DNA of 32,764 nt from Chloroflexota bacterium (GTDB lineage Bacteria; Patescibacteriota; Saccharimonadia; Saccharimonadales; Saccharimonadaceae), in NCBI GenBank assembly GCA_004145215.1, contig SEAL01000006.1, forward strand, positions 1-32,764, given 5' to 3'. Below the pieces are notes generated by a model that made no database searches, was not told where the DNA came from, and saw only the letters and a program-made list of their open reading frames with translations. This document shows, piece by piece, positions 14,515 through 23,704 of the stretch (positions are counted from its first letter, which is position 1; the number at the start of each line of letters is the position of its first letter). Made by a program: the position numbers and the translations under genes.

Positions 14515-16731
14515 TCAGCCATTTGGCGTGAGGCTTCGTGATGCTTCCGCCGTGTAGAATACGTTGTCGGTTGCAACTGCACTGATCTGCTGCGGATCAC
14601 CTGTCGTAACAGTTATTGTAGCTTCGTAGTCACCACCTGAGGATATGGACTGTGAGTTCACTGTTGTGCCGTTGTTGCGTATCTCTAAATTTTGCAATGG
14701 GTTTTTGCCCTGAGAAACGCTAACACGGATTCGATAGCTGTTACCTCCGACGTTAGACCAACTAATGTCACCGATATTCGGTTTTGCGTCATCACACTTG
14801 TGGACATCGTCGTCCTTGGTGGCGTCATAGCCTCCTGTCGCAACAACAACTTCACGCTTTGTCGTTGGGTCGGTGGTCTTTTGGACGTCAATCTCGATAC
14901 GTGCAGCTGCTGGCGTACAGTCGGTCGCTTTCTTCTTTGATACTTTGTCGAAAGTCGCTTTGCTGTTTGCTGGCAGTTGATTCTTGTTGAACCAAGATGG
15001 GTACAGCTCATTGCCAATTTTTTGGATGCCTTCAGGTTGCGTGAACCAGTCATTGGCTTTCCATTTACCTTCGTTGGCGTAGATATCGCTGTGGACGTAT
15101 CGCATCACTTTGTCGATGATCGGCGCAGGGAGTGTCGAGTTGCCGCTGTTGAGCGCCTTTGGTGTTGGATTGCCTAACCATACGCCCATCGCGATAGCTG
15201 GACTGTAGGTCATCACCCAAAGGTCTTTTGGTTTGCCGTCAAGGTCTGACGTACCAGTCTTTGTCGCGGTTCGAATACCTGTATTTCCGTAACTGAGCCC
15301 GGTTGTGAAGTTGCCGAATAGCGGTCGACGCGCATTTGGATCATTCAAGATGTCGCTGATGATATAGGCGATCTGAGGATCAAATACTTGCTTGCTTTCG
15401 TCTTTCCATTTCTTCAGACTTTCACCTTGGCTATTCTTTACTTCCAGTATGCTGGCGTGTGGCTTGTAGACGCCACCGCGTGCAAGTGTTGCAAATGCAT
15501 TAACGTGGTCGATCTGTTTCGTACCACAGGCACCGATAGCCGACGATAGTCCTGTCTGAACTTCGACTCCTTGCGTGCAGTACTGTGTGTCACCGGCATC
15601 GCGAATTGTCTGCAACGTCTGTGGGATGCCGGACTGATACATTGCTTTTACAGCTGGAATGTTCCTGGACTGTGCCAGACTCTGACGTAGTGTGATGGCT
15701 CCCTTGAATGTGCGATCGGCATTTTGCAGCTTTGCGCCATACTCTTTGTCAAAGTTGGTATCGGTGAGGTCTCTTGATCCACTGCCGTAGTTCTTTTGTC
15801 CTGGGCCTTTGTCTTTGAGTAGTTCGGCAAACACTAATGGTTTGATGCTCGAACCTGGCTGAGAAAATGATATGGCTGCATTGTCTTGCCCAAAGCCGTC
15901 ATAGTCAAAGTCTCGGCTTCCCATTAGTGCCAGAATCTGACCTGTCTTTGTATCTTCGACGGTTCCGGCGCCGTTACTGTAGCCATTGATAACTGGCCGG
16001 CTCGACGCAAACTCTTCGGCGATTGCTTCTTCAAGTTTGTTCTGCACGCGAATATCTAATGTTGTTTTCACCGTTAGTCCGCCACGTCCAACGGTTGCTT
16101 TGCCTAATTCTCGCTCTAATTCTGTGCGAACCATTTGAACGAAGTGCGGCGCTTTAATATCGCCATACTGACTGGATGCTGGCTGTAGTTTGTCGAGTAC
16201 TGGATCTTTCTTTGCTTCGTCGGCTTCTGCTTGCGAGATAGAGCCAAGGCTGACCATGTTATCTAGAACGCGGTGCTGGCGAGCAATTAATGCTTCATTG
16301 CCTGCGACGTTATACGGGTCGTACAGCCCTGGTTGGTTCGGTATTGCTGCGAGGAGTGCTGACTGGGAAATAGTCAGATCTTTTGCATGAATCTCTTTGC
16401 CGAAATAGGTCTGGGCAGCTGATTCGACACCATTACGACGGCCACCGTACGGCGACTCATTTAGATACAGCGTTAAAATCTGGTCTTTGTCGTACATACG
16501 CTCTACTTCGATCGATAAAATCAATTCTTTGATCTTTCGTGGAATACCAGCAATACCTCGTTCATGTGCTTCATCCGCAAAGAACACCTGCTTTACTAAT
16601 TGCTGAGTCAAAGTTGATCCACCTTGAATACTGTTTCCTTGAGCATTGCTGAGATCCTTTTTCGTTTTGCGCTTGTGCGCTAGATTAGAATACACGCTCA
16701 TTTTGCGTGAAGATGAAGGTTTTTTAGACAC
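14515..16731 (-). CDS. Class A penicillin-binding protein missing its membrane anchor and first glycosyltransferase motif
   Basis: A 738-aa bifunctional peptidoglycan synthase. From the GT51 domain, motif 2 QGGSTLTQQLVKQ, motif 3 IPRKIKELILSIEVER, motif 4 ILTLYLNESPYGG and motif 5 ALLAAIPNQPG are present. The transpeptidase domain has SSIK (catalytic Ser), SRN and KTGT, and a Ser/Thr-rich extracellular tail follows. The N-terminus is wrong: after a basic leader ending KRKTKKD the sequence jumps to LSNAQGNSIQGGS. There is no transmembrane helix and no catalytic E-D-x-x-F-x-x-H-x-G motif, which family members have before motif 2. About 100-150 residues appear to be lost in frame at 16653-16657, where the DNA reads GGATC on the coding strand. 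As written it could be neither exported nor active as a glycosyltransferase. A GTG start at 16731 behind GGGAAAG fits; ATG at codon 11 is the alternative. Confidence 0.88.
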   Translation of the reverse strand: MSKKPSSSRKMSVYSNLAHKRKTKKDLSNAQGNSIQGGSTLTQQLVKQVFFADEAHERGIAGIPRKIKELILSIEVERMYDKDQILTLYLNESPYGGRRNGVESAAQTYFGKEIHAKDLTISQSALLAAIPNQPGLYDPYNVAGNEALIARQHRVLDNMVSLGSISQAEADEAKKDPVLDKLQPASSQYGDIKAPHFVQMVRTELERELGKATVGRGGLTVKTTLDIRVQNKLEEAIAEEFASSRPVINGYSNGAGTVEDTKTGQILALMGSRDFDYDGFGQDNAAISFSQPGSSIKPLVFAELLKDKGPGQKNYGSGSRDLTDTNFDKEYGAKLQNADRTFKGAITLRQSLAQSRNIPAVKAMYQSGIPQTLQTIRDAGDTQYCTQGVEVQTGLSSAIGACGTKQIDHVNAFATLARGGVYKPHASILEVKNSQGESLKKWKDESKQVFDPQIAYIISDILNDPNARRPLFGNFTTGLSYGNTGIRTATKTGTSDLDGKPKDLWVMTYSPAIAMGVWLGNPTPKALNSGNSTLPAPIIDKVMRYVHSDIYANEGKWKANDWFTQPEGIQKIGNELYPSWFNKNQLPANSKATFDKVSKKKATDCTPAAARIEIDVQKTTDPTTKREVVVATGGYDATKDDDVHKCDDAKPNIGDISWSNVGGNSYRIRVSVSQGKNPLQNLEIRNNGTTVNSQSISSGGDYEATITVTTGDPQQISAVATDNVFYTAEASRSLTPNG

Positions 16732-16805
16732 CGTATAACTTTCCCATAAGCAGTATTGTGTTTCATTATAGCATCAAAACGCGAGTGACAATACCTAATT
16801 TCTGC

Positions 16806-16811
16806 TATACT
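16806..16811 (+). promoter_or_regulatory. Extended -10 promoter of tyrS
   Basis: TGCTATACT (TGn plus TATACT), about 43 nt before the tyrS ATG, with GGAG as SD 9 nt before the start. It faces the penicillin-binding protein gene in the same 122-bp gap. Confidence 0.5.
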
Positions 16812-16853
16812 CGACAGATAGAAACAGATGAAAACTAAATATGGAGACATGCG

Positions 16854-18068
16854 ATGACCCTTTCCGAAGAACTGCAATGGCGAGGTTTTTATAATCAAAC
16901 AACCTTTGATTCACCGACGGCACTAGACCAGGGGCAATTTACGCTCTATCTGGGGACAGATCCGACAGGTGATAGTTTGCATGTCGGCCACTTGGCTGTT
17001 TATATGATGGTGCGACGGTTCTTGGACCATGGTCATAAAATCGTCTTGCTTGTTGGTGGTGGTACTGGCGTCATCGGGGATCCAGGCGGACGTACTGATG
17101 AACGATCTGTGTTGCCGCTAAACGTAATCGCTGACAATAAACAGGCATTGGCGACACAAGTTAGCAGTTTATTTAGTGGACGAGACTTCACTCTTGTTGA
17201 TAACTATGACTGGCTAAAGGATGTGAGTGTGCTCGATTTTCTGAGAGACGCCGGCAAACACTTCGGAATGTCGCAACTAGTACAGCGTGAATATATCGCC
17301 AGCCGTATGGGTGAAGATGGTGGCGGGATTAGTTATGCGGAATTCAGCTATACAATACTACAGGGCTATGATTATTGGCATTTACACAACCAATTAGGCG
17401 TTAATTTGCAGATTGGTGGCAGTGACCAGTGGGGTAATATCCTTTCTGGTGTTGAATTGATTCGTAAAAAAGAAGCTGATACTGTTCACGGGATGACTGC
17501 ACCGTTAGTAATCAATAAAAGCACTGGTCGTAAGTTCGGCAAAAGTGAAGGCGGAGCAGTCTGGCTAAGCCCAGAAAAAACAAGTGTTTACAAATTTTAT
17601 CAATTTTGGCTAAATACTGACGATGCTGCGGCGGTCGAATATTTAAAACTATTCACACTGCTGTCAAAAGACGAAATTGATGCGATTCAAGTGCGTCATG
17701 AAGCGGAACTTTCAGCTCGCCATGCCCAAAGAGCTCTAGCATATCAGGTGACATCGCTAGTTCATGGTGATAAAAGCGCTGACAGCGCGGTTCGTGTAAC
17801 GGATGTTCTTTTCGGTAAAACGTCATTTACAGACTTGTCCGAGGCAGACGTCGAACTACTTGCAGTAGAGATTCCGACTACTAGTCTGGACGTTTCTGTT
17901 ATCGACGCGCTTCTCGAGCTAGATGTCGTTACAAGCAAGGGTGAAGCTCGCAGGTTGCTGCAGGGCGGGGCGATATCGCTTAACGGCAAAAAATTGACTG
18001 ACGATATCACGCTATCGCAGCAGGGGCTAGTCAAAAAGGGTAAAAATACGTTTATTCTCGTTCGCTAG
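16854..18068 (+). CDS. tyrS: Tyrosyl-tRNA synthetase
   Basis: A 404-aa class I aminoacyl-tRNA synthetase that charges tRNA-Tyr. The signature HxGH is HVGH (residues 43-46), preceded by GTDPTGDSL. The Tyr-binding region reads YTILQGYDYWHLHNQLGVNLQIGGSDQWGN, and the KMSKS equivalent is KFGKS within GRKFGKSEGGAVWLSP. A C-terminal S4-like RNA-binding domain is present (DVVTSKGEARRLLQGGAISLNGKK). Length and domains are complete. The YibE/F gene starts one base after its stop codon, so the two are probably cotranscribed. Confidence 0.97.
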   Translation: MTLSEELQWRGFYNQTTFDSPTALDQGQFTLYLGTDPTGDSLHVGHLAVYMMVRRFLDHGHKIVLLVGGGTGVIGDPGGRTDERSVLPLNVIADNKQALATQVSSLFSGRDFTLVDNYDWLKDVSVLDFLRDAGKHFGMSQLVQREYIASRMGEDGGGISYAEFSYTILQGYDYWHLHNQLGVNLQIGGSDQWGNILSGVELIRKKEADTVHGMTAPLVINKSTGRKFGKSEGGAVWLSPEKTSVYKFYQFWLNTDDAAAVEYLKLFTLLSKDEIDAIQVRHEAELSARHAQRALAYQVTSLVHGDKSADSAVRVTDVLFGKTSFTDLSEADVELLAVEIPTTSLDVSVIDALLELDVVTSKGEARRLLQGGAISLNGKKLTDDITLSQQGLVKKGKNTFILVR

Positions 18069-18069
18069 T

Positions 18070-19215
18070 ATGAATCAACTGCATACTATGATCACGAAAC
18101 GGCGAATCTGGATCTTGACAAGTCTGGCGATATTGATCGGATTACTAGCTATAGTGGCCGCGACGGTTAGTCCATTCAAACAAGCATCGACGGGGCTTTT
18201 TTCTGAGCAATCTAATCAGCAGACTGAATATCTGCGCGCAACAGTCCTCAGTATCGATACGGAAACTTCAACGGTAAAATACGTTGATGGTCCACGTGCG
18301 GGCACTATTGAACGAGTTCCGATTCCCGCACTTGCGAATCAGGTACACCGCGAGCAGCCAGGTGATACGATCGTTGTCGCGAACGGTCAGCGATCTAATT
18401 CTGTATTTGACAAGTGGCGTTTGCCGCAATTGTTGCTGCTAGTCGCAGTGTTTTTCGTTGCAATCGTTGTGATTGGGCGCAAAAAGGGAATCATGGGGAC
18501 GGTTGGCTTGGGGATCAGCATTGGTATTATCGGACTATATGTCGTCCCGCGTATATTGGATGGCGCCTCATCGTTTTGGACGATTGTGGGTGCTGCATAC
18601 GCGATTGCCGTCGTGTCACTGTATATTGCACATGGATTTCATAGACGTACGACAATCGCATTAGTTGCGACATTGCTTGTGCTGTCAATTGTCGTTGGAC
18701 TGGCAGTATTTTCAGGTTGGTTCGTCGGACTAACTGGTAGCTATGACGAAACGACGGCGCTGCTGTCTATATCGACGCAAAATATCGATATGCGTGGCGT
18801 ACTCGTCGGCGGTATGATCATCGCAACACTCGGGGTGCTTGATGATATCGTCACTGCTCAGGTCGCCGTCGTTGATCAACTGCGAAAGGCAAATCCTCGA
18901 TTGGGCGTGCGAGAATTATATAAACGCGGTAGCGCAGTTGGCGGTGAACATATCGCAGCGCTGATTAATACCCTGGCGCTAGCATACGTCGGCGTATCTT
19001 TACCTGTAATCCTCAGTATCGTCGGTAGTCAATACAGCTACAGTATCCCGGTGTTATTTAATGGCGAATTTATAGCCCAAGAAGTGACGCGAACGATTGT
19101 TTCCAGTCTTGGATTACTGGTAGCTGTGCCTATTTCGACGCTGCTAGCTGCGGTCGCGCTTTGTCATTGGCAGCAAATAACTGATATACTAAAGACTCGA
19201 TTACGTCACAAATAA
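18070..19215 (+). CDS. YibE/F family membrane protein
   Basis: A 381-aa multi-pass inner-membrane protein of the YibE/F family, whose transport substrate is not established. The pattern is characteristic: an N-terminal helix (about 12-32), an extracytoplasmic beta-type domain (about 45-110, containing LSIDTETSTVKYVDGPRAGTIERV and PGDTIVVAN), then about six or seven transmembrane helices (LPQLLLLVAVFFVAIVVIG onward). The most conserved stretch is GGMIIATLGVLDDIVTAQVAVVDQLR with its LDD motif inside the membrane, followed by GAVGGEHIAALINTLALAYVGVSLP-like sequence. It starts one base after tyrS with no clear SD, suggesting translational coupling. The promoter for the next gene lies in its last codons. 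Confidence 0.85.
   Translation: MNQLHTMITKRRIWILTSLAILIGLLAIVAATVSPFKQASTGLFSEQSNQQTEYLRATVLSIDTETSTVKYVDGPRAGTIERVPIPALANQVHREQPGDTIVVANGQRSNSVFDKWRLPQLLLLVAVFFVAIVVIGRKKGIMGTVGLGISIGIIGLYVVPRILDGASSFWTIVGAAYAIAVVSLYIAHGFHRRTTIALVATLLVLSIVVGLAVFSGWFVGLTGSYDETTALLSISTQNIDMRGVLVGGMIIATLGVLDDIVTAQVAVVDQLRKANPRLGVRELYKRGSAVGGEHIAALINTLALAYVGVSLPVILSIVGSQYSYSIPVLFNGEFIAQEVTRTIVSSLGLLVAVPISTLLAAVALCHWQQITDILKTRLRHK
19161..19190 (+). promoter_or_regulatory. Promoter for the phosphohexomutase gene
   Basis: TTGTCA (19161-19166) and TATACT (19185-19190), with 18-nt spacing, inside the 3' end of the YibE/F gene. A strong SD (AAGGAGG) precedes the ATG at 19226. Confidence 0.55.
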
Positions 19216-19225
19216 GGAGGCTTTT

Positions 19226-21022
19226 ATGCACGATACGACCATTCTTGACCAACATCTTTCTGCTGATGCGGTCACAAATATTACACAGTGGTTGAACCAA
19301 CCTAAATACGCGCAGTACAAGTCCGAACTCGAAATCATGATCAATGATGAGCGCTGGAGTGATCTGGAGGATGCATTCTTCAAAGTTGTCGAATTTGGCA
19401 CCGGCGGACGGCGCGGAACGACAGGTATTGGATCAAATCGAATTAACCGTGTGACGATTGGCGAATCCGCTCAAGCTTTGTGTGAATATGCACTGTCGTT
19501 CGATAAAGATGCATCGAAAAAAGGTATTGTTATCGCTTGTGATACAAGGCTCAGTTCACCAGAACTCAGCCAATATACGGCAAGTGTCTGTGCGGCCGCC
19601 GGGTTTAAAACGTATATATTCGATAGTTTTCGAGCGACACCAGAACTCAGTTTTGCTGTCAGGGAACTAAACTGCGCTGCGGGTATCGTTATCAGTGCTA
19701 GCCACAATCCTCCAGCTGATAATGGATTCAAGGCATATTGGAGCGATGGCGGCCAGCTGGTAGCGCCACACGACAAAGGAGTGCTAGCAAAGGCAGCGCA
19801 AATCGAAGTAATTAATGATCTTGATTATGACACTGCCGTAGCGGAGGGTAAGATAGTGATCATCGGTCACGAGATTGATCAGAAGTATGTTGCCGCTGCA
19901 TCCGCACAAGCTGAAGGTATCGATCGTGATATCGCTATTGTATACTCGCCACTACACGGCGCTGGACAAACAAATGTCTTGCCGGTTTTGCGTGCAGCAG
20001 GGTTTCAGAATATCAGCGAAGTTGCTGACCAAATGACACCAGATGGTCACTTTCCAACGATCGAAAATGGCAAACCGAACCCTGAAGAGCGATCAGCAAA
20101 TGATCGCGCCGTCGCGCAGATGCTAGCCGAAAAAGCCGATATCGCCATTACCAATGACCCAGACGCAGATCGCATAGGTGTCGTTGTCAGGGTAAATAAC
20201 GAACCGTTTTATTTAAACGGTAATCAATCCGCGTCACTTGCAGTTGAATATGCCTTGTCTAAAAAGTCACAAAAAGGCGAATTGACACCTCGTCACTATA
20301 TAGCCAAAACGATTGTGACGACCGACTTGATTAATAGCATCGGTGACGCATATGGCGTAACAACGTACGGTAACTTTTTGGTAGGTTTTAAATATATCGG
20401 AGAACTGATACTGCAAAAGGAAAACACCGATGAGGTGTTCGTTATGGGCGGCGAAGAGAGCTATGGGTTACTGAAAGGTGATTACGCCAGAGACAAAGAC
20501 GGCGCCGCTGGTGCATTGCCCCTTGCGGAATATGCAGCCGAGCTAAAGAAGGACGGGAAGACGTTGCGCGACAAGCTGTTCGAATTGTATGCGCAGCACG
20601 GTTTGTATATCGAACGACTCGATAACGTCGTTAGTCCGGGTGCTGACGGGTTTGAAAGGATGCAGTCAATTATGGCGAGCTTGCGCTCATCGCCGCCTAG
20701 CGAGGTTGCGGGCTATCCTGTCACTGCTTTGCTCGACTATCAAACTTTGACTCGAACAGATACCGGCAATGGTCAGCAGCAAACGATTGACTGTATAAAG
20801 GGTGACGTTGTTGTGCTCGAGTTAGGTGACTCTCGTCGTCGGATTACTATCCGTCCTAGCGGTACAGAACCGAAGATTAAATTTTACGTTCAGTGGTTTG
20901 AAGAAGCGGAATCAGATGATTTAATTGCAATTGATGCGCAATATCAGGTTATCTCGCAACAGCTCGAAGCACTTTCGCGGGAACTAGAAGGAGCGTTATT
21001 CGGCGACACCACTGCGAAGTAG
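19226..21022 (+). CDS. Alpha-D-phosphohexomutase (phosphoglucomutase/phosphomannomutase)
   Basis: A 598-aa enzyme interconverting hexose 1- and 6-phosphates, feeding nucleotide-sugar and cell-envelope synthesis. All four family landmarks are present: GTGGRRGTTGIGSNRIN at the N-terminus, the phosphoserine loop GIVISASHNPPADNGFK (about residue 150), the metal-binding DPDADRIG (about 310), the sugar-specificity loop GGEESYG (about 405), and the C-terminal phosphate-binding RPSGTEPKIKFY. Length and order resemble PgcA-type enzymes of Firmicutes. Preference for glucose or mannose cannot be decided. SD AAGGAGG with 6-nt spacing makes the start firm. It is one of the few host genes here with a textbook SD. 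Confidence 0.95.
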   Translation: MHDTTILDQHLSADAVTNITQWLNQPKYAQYKSELEIMINDERWSDLEDAFFKVVEFGTGGRRGTTGIGSNRINRVTIGESAQALCEYALSFDKDASKKGIVIACDTRLSSPELSQYTASVCAAAGFKTYIFDSFRATPELSFAVRELNCAAGIVISASHNPPADNGFKAYWSDGGQLVAPHDKGVLAKAAQIEVINDLDYDTAVAEGKIVIIGHEIDQKYVAAASAQAEGIDRDIAIVYSPLHGAGQTNVLPVLRAAGFQNISEVADQMTPDGHFPTIENGKPNPEERSANDRAVAQMLAEKADIAITNDPDADRIGVVVRVNNEPFYLNGNQSASLAVEYALSKKSQKGELTPRHYIAKTIVTTDLINSIGDAYGVTTYGNFLVGFKYIGELILQKENTDEVFVMGGEESYGLLKGDYARDKDGAAGALPLAEYAAELKKDGKTLRDKLFELYAQHGLYIERLDNVVSPGADGFERMQSIMASLRSSPPSEVAGYPVTALLDYQTLTRTDTGNGQQQTIDCIKGDVVVLELGDSRRRITIRPSGTEPKIKFYVQWFEEAESDDLIAIDAQYQVISQQLEALSRELEGALFGDTTAK

Positions 21023-21058
21023 CTTTTGTAAATCATAAGGTTATGGTTAAATGGACGC

Positions 21059-21613
21059 ATGAATCGTCACACTCGCGGCTTTACGATAGTAGAGCTACTT
21101 ATCGTTATCGTTGTTATCGGCATACTTGCAGCAATTACCATAGTTACTTTTAGTGGAATACAGTCACGTGCAGAAAACAATAAAACAGTTTCTGCAGTTG
21201 GCGCCTACGCAAAGGCGCTGACTGTATATGCTGCGCTTCCTGAAAATGGACGCTATCCAATTGCAAGCTATCCGTGTCTCGGCCCTAATCCTGCGACACC
21301 CGCTAGGTGCGCAAATATGACAGATTCTACGAATCCTTGTTTTAGTGCAGGAACAACCGTCACTAAAGCTGATTTTGAGATCGAAATGAAAAAAGCGATA
21401 ACGAATATTCCACAACCCAGCAGTCAGTCCATGAACTGTAGTGGAAAAATGTATTCGGGTGCATACTATAACTCAGATGCGGGTACCTATGCAGAAATTA
21501 CCTATTATCTGAAAGGAAACGTGCCGTGTCCATCAATTGGAGGGTTAGGCCAGCCTGGACGCAACCAAGCAAACGACACGACTGTCTGTATTGCGGCGCT
21601 TCCTAGTCTATAG
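21059..21613 (+). CDS. Type IV prepilin-like protein
   Basis: A 184-aa secreted pilin. After a short leader (MNRHTR) comes the prepilin peptidase site G-FTIVELLIVIVVIGILAAI, with the conserved Gly before Phe and Glu at position 5 of the mature protein, followed by the long N-terminal helix. The globular domain has six cysteines, likely three disulfides (YPCLG, ARCANM, NPCFS, MNCSG, VPCPS, TVCIAAL). Such cysteine pairing suggests a minor pilin or a stabilised major pilin. It would be polymerised by the ATPase at 704. Type IV pili in this group have been linked to host attachment and twitching; assignment of this pilin to such a role is inference. A TATGGT box lies 11 nt before the start, so it may be leaderless as well. 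Confidence 0.9.
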   Translation: MNRHTRGFTIVELLIVIVVIGILAAITIVTFSGIQSRAENNKTVSAVGAYAKALTVYAALPENGRYPIASYPCLGPNPATPARCANMTDSTNPCFSAGTTVTKADFEIEMKKAITNIPQPSSQSMNCSGKMYSGAYYNSDAGTYAEITYYLKGNVPCPSIGGLGQPGRNQANDTTVCIAALPSL

Positions 21614-21618
21614 CCTGC

Positions 21619-21624
21619 TAAAAT
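21619..21624 (+). promoter_or_regulatory. -10 box of recG, placed for a leaderless mRNA
   Basis: TAAAAT, with TGC just upstream (TGC-TAAAAT, extended -10), ends 6 nt before the ATG at 21631. The gap to the pilin gene is only 17 nt and contains no SD. Confidence 0.5.
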
Positions 21625-21630
21625 AGATAT

Positions 21631-23661
21631 ATGCTATTCACAACCTCACTCCAAAAAATTAAAGGGGTTGGACCAAAAACGGTCGAAATGTTTTCGGCGG
21701 CAAATTTGCATACCACTGAAGATTTGATTACCTTTTTGCCGCGGACCCACGAAGATTTTACCGATATTGTATCGATTGCAGACATTACGCCGGGCAAAAA
21801 AACAATCAAAGCGCGCTGCGAAAAAATTGCAACGCGACCGGTACGCCGTGGGCTACGAATTACAACAGCGACTCTCGCTGATGAAACAGGGAAGTTGCAA
21901 GCAGTTTGGTTCAATCAGCCCTACCGTGCAACACAACTGGCTGGTGATGAAGAATTCTATTTTTCGGGTGAGTTCGAATACAACTACAATAAATACCAGT
22001 TGAGTAACCCAAGTGCCGAAAAGGTGAGTGACATGCCCGTTCAAACTGATCGGCTACTGCCGGTGTATCGTCAAGTCAAAGGACTAAAGACGCAATTGGT
22101 TCGCAAGATAATTGCCGAATTAAAGCCACTGATTACGATGATGCCAGAGACACTGCCTGATTGGATCATCAAGCAGCAAAAACTGATGTCGCGAGCTGAT
22201 GCCTATACTAATATTCATTTTCCAAAAACCATCGATGACGTTCAGCGTGCACGAGAGCGTCTGGGCTTTGAAGAGCTATTTCATTTGTTATTAGCGAGTC
22301 AGCTGAACAAGCAAGAGAATGCAAAGCTAGAAGGATGGCATATTCCTTTCGAGCAATCAATCGTTGCTGGGTTTGTCCAAAAGCTACCCTTTGAATTGAC
22401 TGGTGCTCAGCGCCGTGCTGCATGGCAGCTGATTCAGGATTTTGAACGCAAAGTCCCTATGAATCGTATGTTGCAGGGTGATGTCGGGTCCGGCAAAACG
22501 GTTGTTGCTGGGTTAGCAGCGCGCCAGGCGTGCTACCACGGCTTTCAAACTGCGCTCATGGCACCAACTGAAATACTTGCATCGCAGCATGCGGAAACGC
22601 TTTCAAAGCTACTGCAGCCGTTTGGTGTGTCGGTCGGATTATTAACCGGTAGCGTCAAGGGCCAGGCGCGCGGTGTACTGTACGATCAGATCGCAAAAGG
22701 ATCTGTCGATGTTGTTGTTGGAACGCATGCACTGATTCAGGAAAAAGTCCAATTCCATAAATTAGGGTTCGTGGTTATTGACGAACAGCACAGATTCGGT
22801 GTACAGCAGCGTCAAGAGTTATTGAAGAAGTCAGAACATATGCCGCACTTGCTGGCTATGACGGCAACGCCAATCCCGCGAAGCCTCGCGTTAACTGTCT
22901 ATGGTGAACTTGATGTCAGTGTACTAAACGAACTTCCAAAGGGTCGCAAGCCAATCGCAACAAAACTTTGGTCACCAAACAGCCGTGCGCAGCTTTACGA
23001 AAAAGTCGACGAACAAATAAAGCAAGGCCGCCAAGCCTACGTCATTTGTAGCTTGATCGATGATAATCCCGATAACGATATTAAAAGTGTCGAATCGGAA
23101 TACAACAAGCTTCGTAATTCGGTATTCAAGCACCGAAAAATTGGCTTGCTCCATGGAAAAATGAAGTCCGAAGAAAAAGACGCGGTCATGACGTTATTTT
23201 CTAGCGGTGAGCTGGATATATTGGTCAGTACTACTGTTGTCGAGGTCGGAGTCGATGTACCAAACTCGACGATTATGATCATCGAGAACGCCGATAGATT
23301 CGGCCTGAGCCAGCTACATCAGCTACGTGGTCGTGTTGGACGCAGTGTTCATCAGAGCTATTGTTATTTGGTAATGAGCGATAGCAGCAAGCCGTCAGAG
23401 CGTCTGAAGGAAATCGAGAAATCGAATGACGGGTTTTATCTAGCTGAAGTCGATCTGCGATTACGTGGTCCGGGAGAGATATATGGTAGATCGCAGCATG
23501 GTGCGTTGAATCTAGAAGTTGCATCTTTGGCGGATACACAATTGATTGCACGCGCGCAACAATCGGCCCGCAAGTTCGCAGAAGACCCTGAAAATTTGAT
23601 ACAATACAAACAGTTAGCCATGCAGGTGCAGAAATATCAGCGCCTGACAACGCTCAATTAA
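21631..23661 (+). CDS. recG: ATP-dependent DNA helicase RecG
   Basis: A 676-aa fork-remodelling and branch-migration helicase. The N-terminal helix-hairpin-helix and OB wedge region is complete (IKGVGPKTVEMF, then DFTDIVSIADITPGKKTIKA and FNQPYRATQL). The helicase core has Q-motif FELTGAQRRAA, Walker A GDVGSGKTVVA, motif Ia MAPTEILASQHAE, DEQH box VIDEQHRFGVQQR, motif III MTATPIPRSLAL, motif V STTVVEVGVDVPNS and motif VI QLRGRVGRS. The RecG-specific C-terminal wing follows (DLRLRGPGEIYGRSQHG). Length is normal and there is no lesion. It acts with RadA in resolving recombination intermediates. Confidence 0.97.
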   Translation: MLFTTSLQKIKGVGPKTVEMFSAANLHTTEDLITFLPRTHEDFTDIVSIADITPGKKTIKARCEKIATRPVRRGLRITTATLADETGKLQAVWFNQPYRATQLAGDEEFYFSGEFEYNYNKYQLSNPSAEKVSDMPVQTDRLLPVYRQVKGLKTQLVRKIIAELKPLITMMPETLPDWIIKQQKLMSRADAYTNIHFPKTIDDVQRARERLGFEELFHLLLASQLNKQENAKLEGWHIPFEQSIVAGFVQKLPFELTGAQRRAAWQLIQDFERKVPMNRMLQGDVGSGKTVVAGLAARQACYHGFQTALMAPTEILASQHAETLSKLLQPFGVSVGLLTGSVKGQARGVLYDQIAKGSVDVVVGTHALIQEKVQFHKLGFVVIDEQHRFGVQQRQELLKKSEHMPHLLAMTATPIPRSLALTVYGELDVSVLNELPKGRKPIATKLWSPNSRAQLYEKVDEQIKQGRQAYVICSLIDDNPDNDIKSVESEYNKLRNSVFKHRKIGLLHGKMKSEEKDAVMTLFSSGELDILVSTTVVEVGVDVPNSTIMIIENADRFGLSQLHQLRGRVGRSVHQSYCYLVMSDSSKPSERLKEIEKSNDGFYLAEVDLRLRGPGEIYGRSQHGALNLEVASLADTQLIARAQQSARKFAEDPENLIQYKQLAMQVQKYQRLTTLN

Positions 23662-23704
23662 CGTAAAAAATAACAAGGAAGCCTGCGGCCAGAGAAATTC
23701 AACT

